From Acanthaster planci (Eukaryota > Echinodermata > Asteroidea > Valvatida > Acanthasteridae), in contig NW_019091364.1 in the NCBI RefSeq assembly GCF_001949145.1, positions 3,927,964-3,991,963 of the forward strand: a stretch of 64,000 nucleotides of DNA. The letters are read 5' to 3'. This document shows, one piece after another, positions 50,401 to 61,292 of this stretch. Both the position numbers and the translations under genes were made by a program. Under the pieces are notes generated by a model that did no database searches, was not told the origin of the DNA, and worked only from the letters and a program-made list of their open reading frames with translations. Each line of letters opens with the position of its first letter. The first letter of the stretch is position 1.

Positions 50401-52784
50401 CGTGTTGTGAAGAACCTCAGTGGAAGCCTCACCAGTGCAATGGTATAAAAGGGATGCTTGCGAGAGACACAGCGAGTTGCAGATCCCTCCATCTGGGAAA
50501 GAGGAGTGCTAAAGGAGAGACCAGCAATAATCCAAGGACCCAGAAATACTGGATTATTTGGTTAGCCAGCAAGCGGTGCCTTGGCAAGGCCATCTCCACC
50601 ATTCGGACGTAACACACGAGGGTGTTTCCCTGAATGATAAAGACAGTGAGATTTTAGAAACGTTTGGCTACCGGCTTCTTTCAATACGATAGTGGGTTTT
50701 AGTACGCTGAGCTGAGCTTTGCTTGCTTGGTTGAATCCGTAAGCTGTTGGAGTTCTTATTTTGGGAACACGTGACCAGGTATACGACTATTATAGGCTCA
50801 CACATGTAACACCTTACTTCCGTGAAATTATACATACACTTTTCCATTATAAAGGGCGGTTCGGATTACTTTGCGTCCACATCATTCGTCGTATCAGCAA
50901 CTTTGTTTTGTAACTTATGTAAAAGTAGATAAATGAGGCCACCATGAGAAGCTCCACACAACAGAGCACCGACACTGACGTCAGTTCCCCCCCCCGAACC
51001 AGAATGTTTTAAGGGTGCTTATTTCAATAGCATTATCCAATTCTGTATTCGCCACCCCATGCCACTGAGAATTAACGACACCTGTCCGAAGTATTTTATG
51101 CAGTGGTGATAGGAGAAGTGGCATATTTAGGGCTCCGCGCTATTTCGAATGACAAAACACTTTCCCTTGTTGGGCAATTCTTTGAAAGGATTTTCCAAAT
51201 AGTTTACCGGTAGAACCAGCCCCAGAAAGAACCGGGCGGCCATCATGAGCTTTAGGTTCCAAATGAAACTAATGGATGTGCCAAGCAGACTGATCAGCAG
51301 CGACGCCCCCATGCAGACCGTGCGTCTACCGAACATGTCCGCCGCTTGGCCTGTCAGGAAGCAACCGACGAGGAAACCCACGAAGTGCATGGACATTAGG
51401 GTGCCGCCCAGAAGGCTTCTATCACACACGAGATTCAGCTGGTGAAGAGCAAATCAAATACATAGAGTGCATGCAGCTATCAGAATTCCTTGTTAAATTA
51501 ACCAGTGACTGAGATTAAAAAGAGATATTCTATTCAAAAATGAGGATTTCCATTGGGTGGTGTTTATGACTTACAAGCAAAGGGTCAAGTTAAACTGATC
51601 CCTGTATCTTGTTTGTTTTCCTCCCCGGGGAACTTCAAACCCACTGGCCTCTCTCCAGCCAGTAACAGAAGAGAATGGCATCAGCCTCAAGGCAACATGT
51701 CATAGCCCATATCAACTATCCTATCCGGGAGCTTACTAATTTGTCAGCTATTTTATGCCAGGAAACTAGAGAAATTTTTTTTCTAAAATCCAAACAGCTC
51801 GAAGTATTCTTGCTTGAATGCATACTTTGTCAACAACCCATTATCACTAAGATATGGGCTGAAAAAAGATCAACGAATATGTAATGCAATAAAGCAAAAT
51901 GAATAACTTGTTGACCCAGGCTAATTTGTGGACTTCAGTTCCTTTGAAAGGTATACAATGTCATCTTCATTTCTATGAGAATCCCAAGTTTGGAACAACC
52001 CTTGGATCAGCAGTAGTGAAAGTTGGAATATGAAAAGGTTTGATTGTTGACATTTTTTCTGAGAAGTTTCTTCAATTATATAAAAAAAAAGAATTAAAAA
52101 CGACTCATTTTTATTCAGTCCATCAAGTATACTTTACTTTAAGAATACGCATGCTTCCGTACGAAACAGATTATGAACACTCGGTATTCCCCTTCCTGAG
52201 ACCATACATTACAGCCTCTTTCTTTTTAGCTTATCTGTAGAAAGGGTTGGGCAACTGCCCGGACAGACAGACAGACAGACAGACAGATGACGACCGTAAA
52301 GGGTGCGCAATTCTGGACGCTATAGTCAAGGGAGGTCAGTCTCTCAGAGACTATTGAAACACTTTAGAGAACCTTGTCTCTCAAGTGACAAAAAAGACCA
52401 AACAAAACAGACAACCCAACCCCCCCTCCAAAAAAAAGAAGGTCTGCCCACGTCAGTAACTACACTGGTCGCCCCCTGTTCAGACGGGTACTCAAAGCCG
52501 TCTTGGCAGGTTGTCAGGTTATCCGTCAAAGTTCCATTGAGCACGTCGTACATGCGGCAGCTATGGAAGATATCTCGACCCGTGTCGTTGCTCAGAGGTG
52601 CGGTCTGATTTGTCGAGAACCCCTGCGGTGGTTTACAGTAGTGCTCCACGGACTGGTCAATCGTGAAGGCTATCGAGTTGCTCTGTATCGATGCCAATGT
52701 CAAGCATAGACCAAAAAGAACGAAGTTGATGCCTTGCACTCTTCCAAAATCACCGACAGCTTTGAGGCTGATGTCCACATCCAT
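44413..52784 (-). CDS. SLC22-type organic ion transporter, paralog C (9 coding exons)
   Basis: Predicted 546-aa MFS transporter of the SLC22 family. Exons on the minus strand: 52784-52452, 51438-51208, 50629-50433, 50123-49818, 48512-48378, 47911-47826, 47563-47443, 45044-44972, 44571-44413. Phases are identical to A and B. The exon 1 donor is GTGGGC, the weakest of the set. Seen: MDVDISLK start, YCKPP loop with N-glycosylation sites, LNLVC where A and B have FDLVC, motif A as GQAADMFGRRT, VRMVEM, ESIRWLVQ, RFGRRRP, LPETRNRPLPEQFED at the end. The TM6-TM7 loop is the shortest of the three. An in-frame upstream extension to 52970 was rejected because a TCTGACAG acceptor lies two bases before this ATG and the paralogs begin here. 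It is the most diverged of the three. Intron 8 holds a decayed LINE. Confidence 0.88.
45361..45438. repeat. AT-rich palindromic repeat
   Basis: Three or more copies of the near-palindrome TAGGTTATAGCCTATA / ATAGGCTATAACC lie within 80 bp, in intron 8 of gene C. It is probably a simple-repeat expansion. Confidence 0.6.
45630..47190 (-). mobile_element. decayed LINE (non-LTR retrotransposon) reverse transcriptase
   Basis: Fragments in several frames on the minus strand appear in correct RT order. At 47108-46785: KPWITPAIKQL, the linker before RT. At 46418-46203: LWKTATVVPVPKGKTKSSLD with QLRPTALTPIL. At 46010-45910: AFDRVHHTIVIQKL. At 45831-45640: KYVDDLTL, the catalytic YVDD at 45792-45778, then SKCQSM. 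Stops and frameshifts separate the pieces, so it is not active. The layout is typical of CR1/L2/Jockey-like LINEs; the clade is not assigned. It lies in intron 8 of gene C, in the same orientation as the gene. Confidence 0.85.
52262..52287. repeat. (ACAG)n microsatellite
   Basis: About six ACAG units in intron 1 of gene C. Confidence 0.9.
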
Positions 52785-52786
52785 GC

Positions 52787-55700
52787 CTGTCAGACTGAAG
52801 AATGATTTGTGGGTCTTGAAGTTTGCGTGTGGTTTATCAAGTTGAAAAAGAGACTTTTTGCGCCTTTCTTTGTTTGTAACAACACCCACTGAGTAATGTA
52901 AACTGACCTTTTTATGGTATAGTCGGTGATAAAATGCATTAACCGCATGACTCTCAAGGTCATGGGACATGACAACATCTGTATCAGTTGTTAAAGCAAC
53001 AATTACCTCATAATCCCTGACATTCGGTTTTACATTTCAAACATTTGTTGTGATCACTATTATAGCTTCTATGTACTTCCTATGCGTTTTAAGGCTATTT
53101 CAGTCTTAAAAGAGAGTGCTGATCGTAAACAGCTCTTTACTTCTCACCCATTATGAGTGGTACCGATCGAAGCTAGATTTCATCCTAACAGCTTATTGGC
53201 TTGGCCTGGGGATACCCGCTACAGCACACAAAGTTCATTCGTGTACACCAAAATCTCTGCAAAGCTGTTGTCATTAAGGGGATGCATCAAAACAGATGAA
53301 ATCATGAGCATGTTAGTACTTACCTGTAAGTTTCTAGCAATACAAGGATATGCTCAGAACTGAAGGCGCTTGGTGGCTTTGATGAAAAGGTCGGCCCTAA
53401 GTAAATGGATAAACTGCAACTGGACAAATTTAGTTGACTTTGGAGTTTGAACTCTTTGCCGGTGTAATATGGCATATTTGATTAGTACTTCATAAATAGG
53501 AGTTGATGATTCATAAACTTTTGAACTTTAATCTCTTCCGACAGGATTATGATTTGAAGGGGGGTGCTTGTAAGGCAAGAGTTGTTAGGCTATTTTTGTT
53601 TTAATTGAATAATTGAATTATAAATGATGATACGATATTATTAAAAAGGCCTTTAGTATACAATAGTCGTGAAAATAAAATGCACCTCGTGCGTTAGCAC
53701 TTTGAAGAAAGCAGTAGACAAATCTACTGAAATTAATCGAAATAAAAAGCATTATATATAATACTTGCATATATCCCCCTCATTTGATTGGTGAATCGTT
53801 TATCCCGTGTCTTTGAATTATTCGTTCTGTTCCACGGTACCCGTTGAATAGAATTTCTTTGCACTTCTAGAGTTCCCGCTCCCATTTTATATATTTTCAA
53901 TAACCATTGAAAAGACAAAAACAATACAGGGACAGTAACCAGTCTGACACTGTACAACATAACCAGTTAGTGACTTTCGACTATGAACCTTTGTCGCAAG
54001 ATGGTGGACGTTAGTGTGCTGTAGGACCGTTGTTTCCCTAACATGAGGCCCCCAACGAAAGTCTCCAGTTTGTGGTCCGCGCATGCGTCGCCGTATACCT
54101 GCTCGTCGGCAGATTAAAAAAGAAAATAATTTGGTATGACACGATGTCCAAAGCTGCCAAACCTGCTTGATCGACTGAAATCCTGCTACGGCATAATTTT
54201 AACGGGTTTTACATGTGGTACAGTTGAGTAATAGACACAGTAGAGGAGTCCTTCTAGGCTCCCATGCATACATTTAGTCGGGCAATCGTTTTCAGATGAC
54301 GACTTCTGTATTGTACATTTACATTTGGCAACCACACAAACGACGTGGTCTTATATCACGTGTACATCTACAAGCTGACTACGTTAATAGCAATGGCCAG
54401 GGTGGTCTATTGAAAAGTTGTTACCAGCGGTACGTACGTACAAGCACATGTACATGTACGTGCACATCTTTCCAGGAGAGAAAAAAAAGCTAAGTCGCCG
54501 CACCTCTTCTGGAGCCAGCCCCTGACTAGAAACCGGAGACTTTTTGAAAGGGCTAAGAAGATGAATCTCTTTTGATGCCCGCAGTGCAGTAAGTCTGGTT
54601 GGATGACATTGAGCAAGTAATACATTTTATGCACATAGGAGAAGTGTACCTACAAAACATTTATCGGTCTCCATTTTTTTACATGTTCTAATTCCAGCCA
54701 TCTTCACACAGTGTTGCACTCTAGATTTGGGATGAAGATATTCACAAACAGTGAATATTACAGCATACAGGAAAAAAAGTGAAACCCCTTTCAAAAACAC
54801 CAGTGTTTGTCTTGGACTAAGGTCGTTAATAATAACGGCTTAGTATTAGCCAATCAAGATCTGAAGCTGAATGGTTAATCCTGCATTGACCAATCACAGC
54901 CAGTATCGGGTGCCCTTTGGAAAAGGCACTGAAGGGCAAAGCTTTTTTATTTTTAGGGACTTATTTTTTATGGAAATTTCAATTGGTAAAATATTTCTTA
55001 TATATAATGTAATGTATAATGTTTCTTATGTTTCTTCTATATCGTCCTACATCGTCACCAGATGAGAAGGTACTCACAAAATATGTGAAGAAAAATCCAG
55101 ATCCATTCCTAACCTTATACTTTCCCCACAAGCTTGCAGGTCATAACATGCTTTGCTTGTTTGTCATCCAAGCCCAAAAATGCTTAGCGAATGTTTATTT
55201 GTGCAGGCACTGTATAAAAAATGAATGCTTCAGATTCGTGAAAAGAAAAGTATAATTCCATTCGATGACAGATGTTCCATTCCACGAGGCGAAGATTATT
55301 GCATGAATGTTCAATACTACCCTTGTACCTGAATTAAATTCTGATACAGTTTTATTGTTTTGTTATGTAATTTAAACACGCACTGATTTTGTATGATCCC
55401 TTTCTTTCCTGATAGGTTATCTGGCTGGGATCGGATTGCTACTTCAGTTTCCTTAAAATATAGTAATATAGTAAAGTCTCAATAAAGTAACTATAACAGA
55501 ACGCCAGAAATGTCTTGAATACACAAGGAATATTTAGTCACTTGTAACGCCAGCCTCTTAGGTTCAAAGTGGGTAACCCGAAGATTCTCGCGCAGCAACA
55601 AGAGTGTGGTGTCCATGACAACCAATGCACTTGTGAACGTTTTCATGACTCAGTCCCCAACATCATGTCCTCTGTAGTTGACGTCGTTTGGTTAAACATG

Positions 55701-57886
55701 TACGCCCTTTCGAGTTGTCAGCAGGTTGTACTGCATGTAATACCATGCATGGAGGTTAGATAATTCGAAGTAAGGGCCTAATAGGTCTATACTGCCTGCA
55801 GGATTTGATAACAATCCTACACGCCTTTACAAAAATAACTGTTTCCCCCCAAAAAAAGAACTTAGTGGGATAATAACCTCTGATAGTCTCTCTCCACAAA
55901 GTAATGAAAAATGCAGTCTGGAAGGTCTTTCAGTTACTCTTAATTCAAAAGTTTTGTACACACTACTGTTTACACTGATTGCATCTGTGGACGTACTCCT
56001 TTCGAAACACGAGGCCTCTGTCATATCCTCCCTCCACGCGCGCTCCAGAATAGTGGACATATCTGGAACCCAATGTTCTAGGTGAAGTATTTCGCAAGAC
56101 ACAAAGACAGCCGCGGGCAGTGGTGGGGACAGTATCCACCTTTCGCTCAGACTTATCAATACCCCGACAGGGGAATAGAGAAAAATAAGGGGGGAGGAAC
56201 CACATTATCCAATTCTTGCGTGGAATACCCTATCAGAAACAAACTAATATACAGAAACAAATACAAGGTGTGAATGAGAATATATTTTTGTCAGCGCTGC
56301 TCGCCCATTCTAATATGCTGTCAGACTTCTCAACTATGGACAGGTTCGGGAACTCTTGTTGTGCAATCACTCCGCCCCTTATTTATTTATTTATTGCCAT
56401 GCTGCAATTACCCGCTGCAGTCCTTGGTAGAAGTGGACTATCACTGGCACACGCGGCAGTGGTAAGTCGCACTTTTTACTGCGGCAAATAAATGATTAAT
56501 GGGTTTTTTGGTTCTCAAAACCTCTATCAGGAATCATTAGCAAAATGTCGAGACAGGACGTAGACAGTTTACAGGTGTCCCCTCCCTGTCTGTCCCTGTA
56601 GTTACTGTATTATAAATGACGTCTGGACATTTTATGTTTACCACATTCATTAAGGACTAGAAAGCCATCATTGGGTTAATTATCCGGGAGGCTTCACCGA
56701 TTAAAGGTTTATGAGTTGCAGCTGGTTGGTTCGCATCTTTTTCTCTCTTTTTTACTTGAATACCGTTTATCCAGCAATTGTAATTCGACAAGTGTCACCT
56801 GTCTTATCCGGGGTTCCCGAATCACCAAACAAGACAAGGATTAATATAAGGAAAGATCATCTAACTGGATGAAATTTGCCTCAGTTGAAATGACGTTGTG
56901 TTGTATTTTTGTGTACACCCGATTAAGTCAGTAAGCCAGTTCAGTTATCAAACTCGAAATGCATAAAGAACAAAGCGGGTCATAAGTCATTCACTGAAAT
57001 CAGTACGCACGTGAGATCAACCCAACCAGCAAGGCTTATCGGGGCCGAATTATTCGAAGGCGTCGCTTGACAACTGAACGTGTGCTCGGTCTCACCCATG
57101 AAATTAGAACAGAGTATCTCAATAACACCAGCCCGGTTACAAGAGTTCCTTCACTGATATCTTTACACTTGCTAGATTGCAGTCAAGACCAACTTCCCAT
57201 GTCACTCGGCATTATTTTCTAAGGTCTTCAATTCAGCCTAATGCACAGGAGAATTTCTAGGAAAGGCCCAGGATCTTCTTCAGATAGAATAGACCTCTTC
57301 ACTAATAAATCATTATTATGTACGCATGCGCAGAAATGGCCTTGGCGGCAAGACTTGTGAGTGGGCCATTAAAAATGAACAGCGGTGAGACTTCGATGAT
57401 CATCTCAGGTTTTCTGATTTTTTTCATATTTTTCTGCAGAAAATCCCATTAAATCATTTTTACTATTAGTTTCTTGTCTAAGTGGAGTATATAGGCCTAG
57501 TGCTCTGTTAAAAGATTTTAAAATCGTCATTTTTACCGATGTTCAATGTACACGTATACTCAACTTCGTACCTCATCGATAGATAATTATCTGCTTAGTG
57601 AATGACCCATTTAAGCCTGCAAGCGAAAAGTCGGGAGAGGGACCACAGGCGCACACTACCCCTGTCAATTGTTGGTATATGGCGCTGCTTTTGAAATGAA
57701 TGCACTGAGAGGCTAGGTGACGTGTCTCTGAGGAGTTCCAGCTAATATTTTGGGGTGTCGGGTCCGATGAACTCAGTGCACACGCAAATGATGCGCCTCT
57801 GCCTAAACAATGACTGCGCAGTTGAACTTAGTTGAACTAAGACAAGCACAGCGCAATGTTCGACCCACCACGTACAGCAAGATCTT
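52787..57886. other. intergenic between gene C and the discoidin-related gene
   Basis: It contains the probable 5' UTR and promoter of gene C and one exon-like stretch at 56.3 kb, listed separately. Otherwise I see no family motif, RNA gene or well-bounded exon. A CGTACGTAC...ACATGTACATGTACG alternating stretch lies near 54430-54465. Confidence 0.4.
56315..56461 (+). other. possible first coding exon with a hydrophobic leader
   Basis: ATG codons at 56315 and 56336 (context CAACTATGG) open a frame that ends at a consensus donor (GCAGTG then GTAAGTC) in phase 0. The translation contains a hydrophobic run ITPPLIYLFIAMLQLPAAVLG that could act as a signal peptide or membrane segment. No following exon was identified; the phase does not fit exon 2 of the gene at 58.1 kb. 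Speculative. Confidence 0.25.
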
Positions 57887-58058
57887 ATTGGTTACCGCGC
57901 TTCCCGCTTACTGTAAAGATCCCGCCTATGTTCCTTGAACCAATCAGACACAAAGAAAGGGATCCTAGTTTCTAGTTCAATCTCGCTGGGATTGGCTAAA
58001 ATGACATCAGCCTTGTGACGCAACACAGTGGGATGGTTTTAGAGTCGGGGATAAAAGT
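57887..58058 (+). promoter_or_regulatory. CCAAT/TATA promoter of the discoidin-related gene
   Basis: CCAAT-type motifs occur at 57887-57891 (ATTGG), 57940-57944 (CCAAT) and 57991-57995 (ATTGG), followed by a TATA-like GGATAAAAG at 58049-58057. The start codon is at 58109. Three spaced CCAAT boxes before a TATA box suggest NF-Y-driven expression from a focused start near 58080. Confidence 0.55.
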
Positions 58059-58108
58059 GAGCGACGTACCGACTGTTAATCAAAACTTCAGTCTTTGCAT
58101 CTGACAAA

Positions 58109-61055
58109 ATGGAAAGAGCTGGAACGTTGACCGTGATTGTGTCCGCGCTAGCGGGTAAGCCTATTTTCCTTCATGCCCAAGTGTAATTAGGCCCCGTTTC
58201 ATTTGCCAGTGAATCTTTAGACGATTCGTTAGAGGGTCGCTGGAGAGTTTTGCATGTTTGTCCTTTAACAGGAGTGTTGACGTAAAGGAACGGTTTATTT
58301 TTCTTCGTTAGCTCTACATGCCAACCTGACCTCTTCAATCTGGGCAAATCTGTGACATTAACACTAGTATGAATCACTAAAGTAAAATTATCTTTCACTT
58401 TTTTGGAAGAATATTGGAAAAGCAAATGAAATTACTAGCACTGGAGGGACGTCTCTAGGTTTTTGTCTGGTGCTGACTGATGAATCACAGCGGACAGGAA
58501 AGAGGAAGCCAAAGTCGATAAACGATCACAGTTAGAAAACTAATTTCAAAATAATAAAGGTTGGTTTCATTGTTGAGTGCACTGCAAAGAAAACCTTAAA
58601 AAGCATACATATTTGTGAAGTCAATGAAGAATGTGAATTGTTTTAAATACTTCGAACTTGGTAGTTTGCTGCTAAGTTTCCAAGCAACATTTTGTCGTAG
58701 AGTTGTTCTCTGGTCATAGCTAAGAAAAGACAGAAGCATGGAAGAGGATGGCACAAAACGTTAATCAGTTTTACAAGCTTACTCCTACACCGGCTTACAT
58801 TTGTAAATTCATATCATGGAGTTAGTCTTATAGACAAAATCAGATTGGAATGTGCAGGAGTGAACGTTGTCCGCTCGAATTCAAGTGTTTTTATTCAGCA
58901 TATAATAGTGAAAATCTCTGCTGAGATGTCAGTCAGTTATAAGTCAACTGAGAGCTCTCCCGAATGACATTTTAGTTATCATGATCATTGTCCGTCCTGA
59001 ACTTTCAATACATAAAACACATATCGTCTTCGCTGCAGCTAATTCAAAAGAGAATATGTCCAAAGGAATGTAAATTTAACAACGAATGCGGTTTAAAAGA
59101 AATGGCTTAAGAAAGTATTGCCACAGTCAGTAATACAAAAGTCATTGTGATATTAATTGATGTTCATTTGTGTTTGATTCCAAGCCCTCATGAGTGGTGT
59201 GGAGGGCACAGCACGAACGTGTTACTTCGGTCCCCCACCGAAACCAGACCCTAATAACCCTGGCCACTGGATGCAACAAGTCATGCGAGAGATACGAGAG
59301 CGTTGCCCGGGAAACAGGGATCGTATCCCAGCCGGTAAGTTACCCTTACTTCTAGTGAAATAATTATGCCATTGCTCAGGAGCTGAAACAGAAATTTTTG
59401 CTCTGACACAAATTCAACAAAGGCAGTGTAATAGGAAAAGAATTATTTACATTCTTTTGATTTGTGAAGTATAGATTCTCTGTCTTCTGGCTTCAACCCC
59501 CCGACGACTCTGAGGAGTCTCAAATGTCTGAGCTAAGCTGCAGCAATAATTATGTTGAAATAAATCCTTTTAAGCGATTTCGTGTAAAAGGTTTTATTTT
59601 TTTTAATGAAATACTACTGTTGGTCGTTCAGAAAGTTTATAACCTTTTTCAGGCATCTTTTTAGCTCAAATGAAGATATACAACTGAACGAATTTATAGT
59701 AAAGAGCGTTGGAAACATTCGTTCCCCAATTAAAACCTTTACACAGCAGGTGCAAGACCATCTTCAAAAATTAACGTGATCAAATGGAACAAGTTTCCCA
59801 TTTATGGTTGAAAAAATGGGGAAAAAATGGACTTCCGCGAGTTCCATTTTACGCCAGTCTCAGAACACTCATTATGTACATATTATGCATCATCTGCACG
59901 TCATCAAAACTCCTCGTTTTAACTTGTATTTGGACAGCAACGATGCCAACTTACACATATATCTGTGCGCATGCTTCATGCATGCCTGCTGTGCTTATCT
60001 CCCCATGACGTCATCAAAACAACACAAACACAAAAGTTAACCTTAGGTGTTTCTGAAATCGGCCCAGTTGGTTGTGGTATGAAGTTCCCTCTTATTTCTC
60101 TCTTGTTGATTTTAGGCAGATAGATTCATTTTGGTTTGGGTGGCCAATTTACCTCCCAAACTCTAGGTGTCGAAATATTTATAGCCTTTTCTGTTGGGCT
60201 TAAATTGTTGTGGTTATGGAGGAAGCCGGGAAGAAAGGTTCATATATCTGGAATGTTAATGTCTGGAATTGTTCGATCAGAATCGTTTGGTGAAACAGAA
60301 CCCTGAACAAATCGCCCTCTCAGGGAGAGTCACTTTTCAGAATATTAAGGAAGTGGAAACAGTGGCGTACCCAGCGGGGTGCAGGATTTTTTTTGTAAGG
60401 CTTTTGATATGTTTTGATATGTTTAAAGCCAACGCGGCTTCGGGCACATTCAACATGATGTTTGTGGAGATGAAAAAGTCAAAAAAATTAAAAGCCACAA
60501 ATTTGCAATTCTGATGAAAGATTTTTCATAAATGTAAGAGGCCTATATATTACAGGTGCACATCTTTATAATCGCCTAAATAGTGTCATATAATGTTAGG
60601 CCGTCCCTCCTCATAGTCTGGCAAGTGAACCCCCACACACAAATCCTCATTCCCCACTCCCCTAATTTAAGACACAGCTTTGCGCCACACGTGCAGGAAT
60701 GTGTGCTACCACTCCTTTCATTTTACTATAATTATCAGGGACAATTAAATCTGACGTTTTTAGCTAAAAATACCGTTCTTGTTTCCCGTTTTCTCCCGCA
60801 GCGGAAGGACGTACAGAGCCAGGACCCGCAGCAGTCGAGAGTTCAACTCCGGTGGAGGATGTAACCATCCCAAACAGACCTACGGAGCCAGGATCCACAG
60901 CGGTCGAGGGTTCAACCCCAAAGAAGGACGGGATGACTCTAGCAGATCTACAGACCCGGGGCCCACGACACTTGGGGGGCCGCGACCGAATGGAGGACTG
61001 GATCCCCGACACACAAATTTCATCTTCCAGTAGTGACAATTTTGTTGATTGTTGA
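58109..61055 (+). CDS. secreted proline/threonine-rich protein with a truncated F5/8 type C start (3 exons)
   Basis: Predicted 149-aa secreted protein. Exons: 58109-58154 (46 nt, donor GTAAGC), 59185-59334 (150 nt, donor GTAAGT) and 60802-61055 (254 nt, TGA at 61053). Phases fit. Exon 1 is a signal peptide core (MERAGTLTVIVSALA). Exon 2 begins with two separated Cys (RTCYFGPPPKPDPNNP... and RERCPG). Exon 3 holds two imperfect repeats of about 24 residues, each with TEPGxxAVExSTP, then GGRDRMEDWIPDTQISSSSS. That last stretch resembles the start of an F5/8 type C (discoidin) domain, where LGMEDGxIxDxQIxASS is typical. The reading frame stops 12 nt after this, so the domain is cut off. A matching C-terminal domain fragment follows at 61148. 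Extracellular adhesion or binding would be the ancestral role of such a domain; the present function is unknown. Confidence 0.65.
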
Positions 61056-61147
61056 TAAAATTGCGAAGTGAGGAGGGTGGAGACGCACTATGGCAGGAAA
61101 AAAAGTCGATTTTTGTAATACAAAGTATTTACTTGGTTTCATTTCAG

Positions 61148-61292
61148 ACGTTCATTGGTAACACTGACGCCAACACCCCGGTCACTAACCTGTTCGATGA
61201 GAGTGTCCACGGCTATGGCAGTGCGCACCGAGCCTATTGAATGGGAGACTGACGTTTCCCTGCGTCTGGAATTGCTTGGAAGTTGCCCGTAG
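61148..61292 (+). pseudogene. F5/8 type C (discoidin) C-terminal exon, frameshifted
   Basis: After an acceptor (TTTCATTTCAG) the frame reads TFIGNTDANTPVTNLFDESV, a strong match to the F5/8 type C motif FxGNtDxNTPVxNxF. The frame then runs to a premature TGA at 61238-61240. In another frame, beginning with ACG at 61209, the domain continues as TAMAVRTEPIEW and SLRLELLGSCP, ending at TAG 61290-61292; this is the usual ARYVRxxPxxW...LRxELLGC ending. One extra base near 61207-61208 explains the shift. The middle ~90 residues of the domain are absent between 61055 and 61148. Confidence 0.7.

Noticed and set aside
52785-52970. N-terminal extension of SLC22 gene C to an upstream ATG
   Set aside because: A splice acceptor lies directly before the MDVD start shared by all three paralogs, so the extension is intron or UTR read-through.
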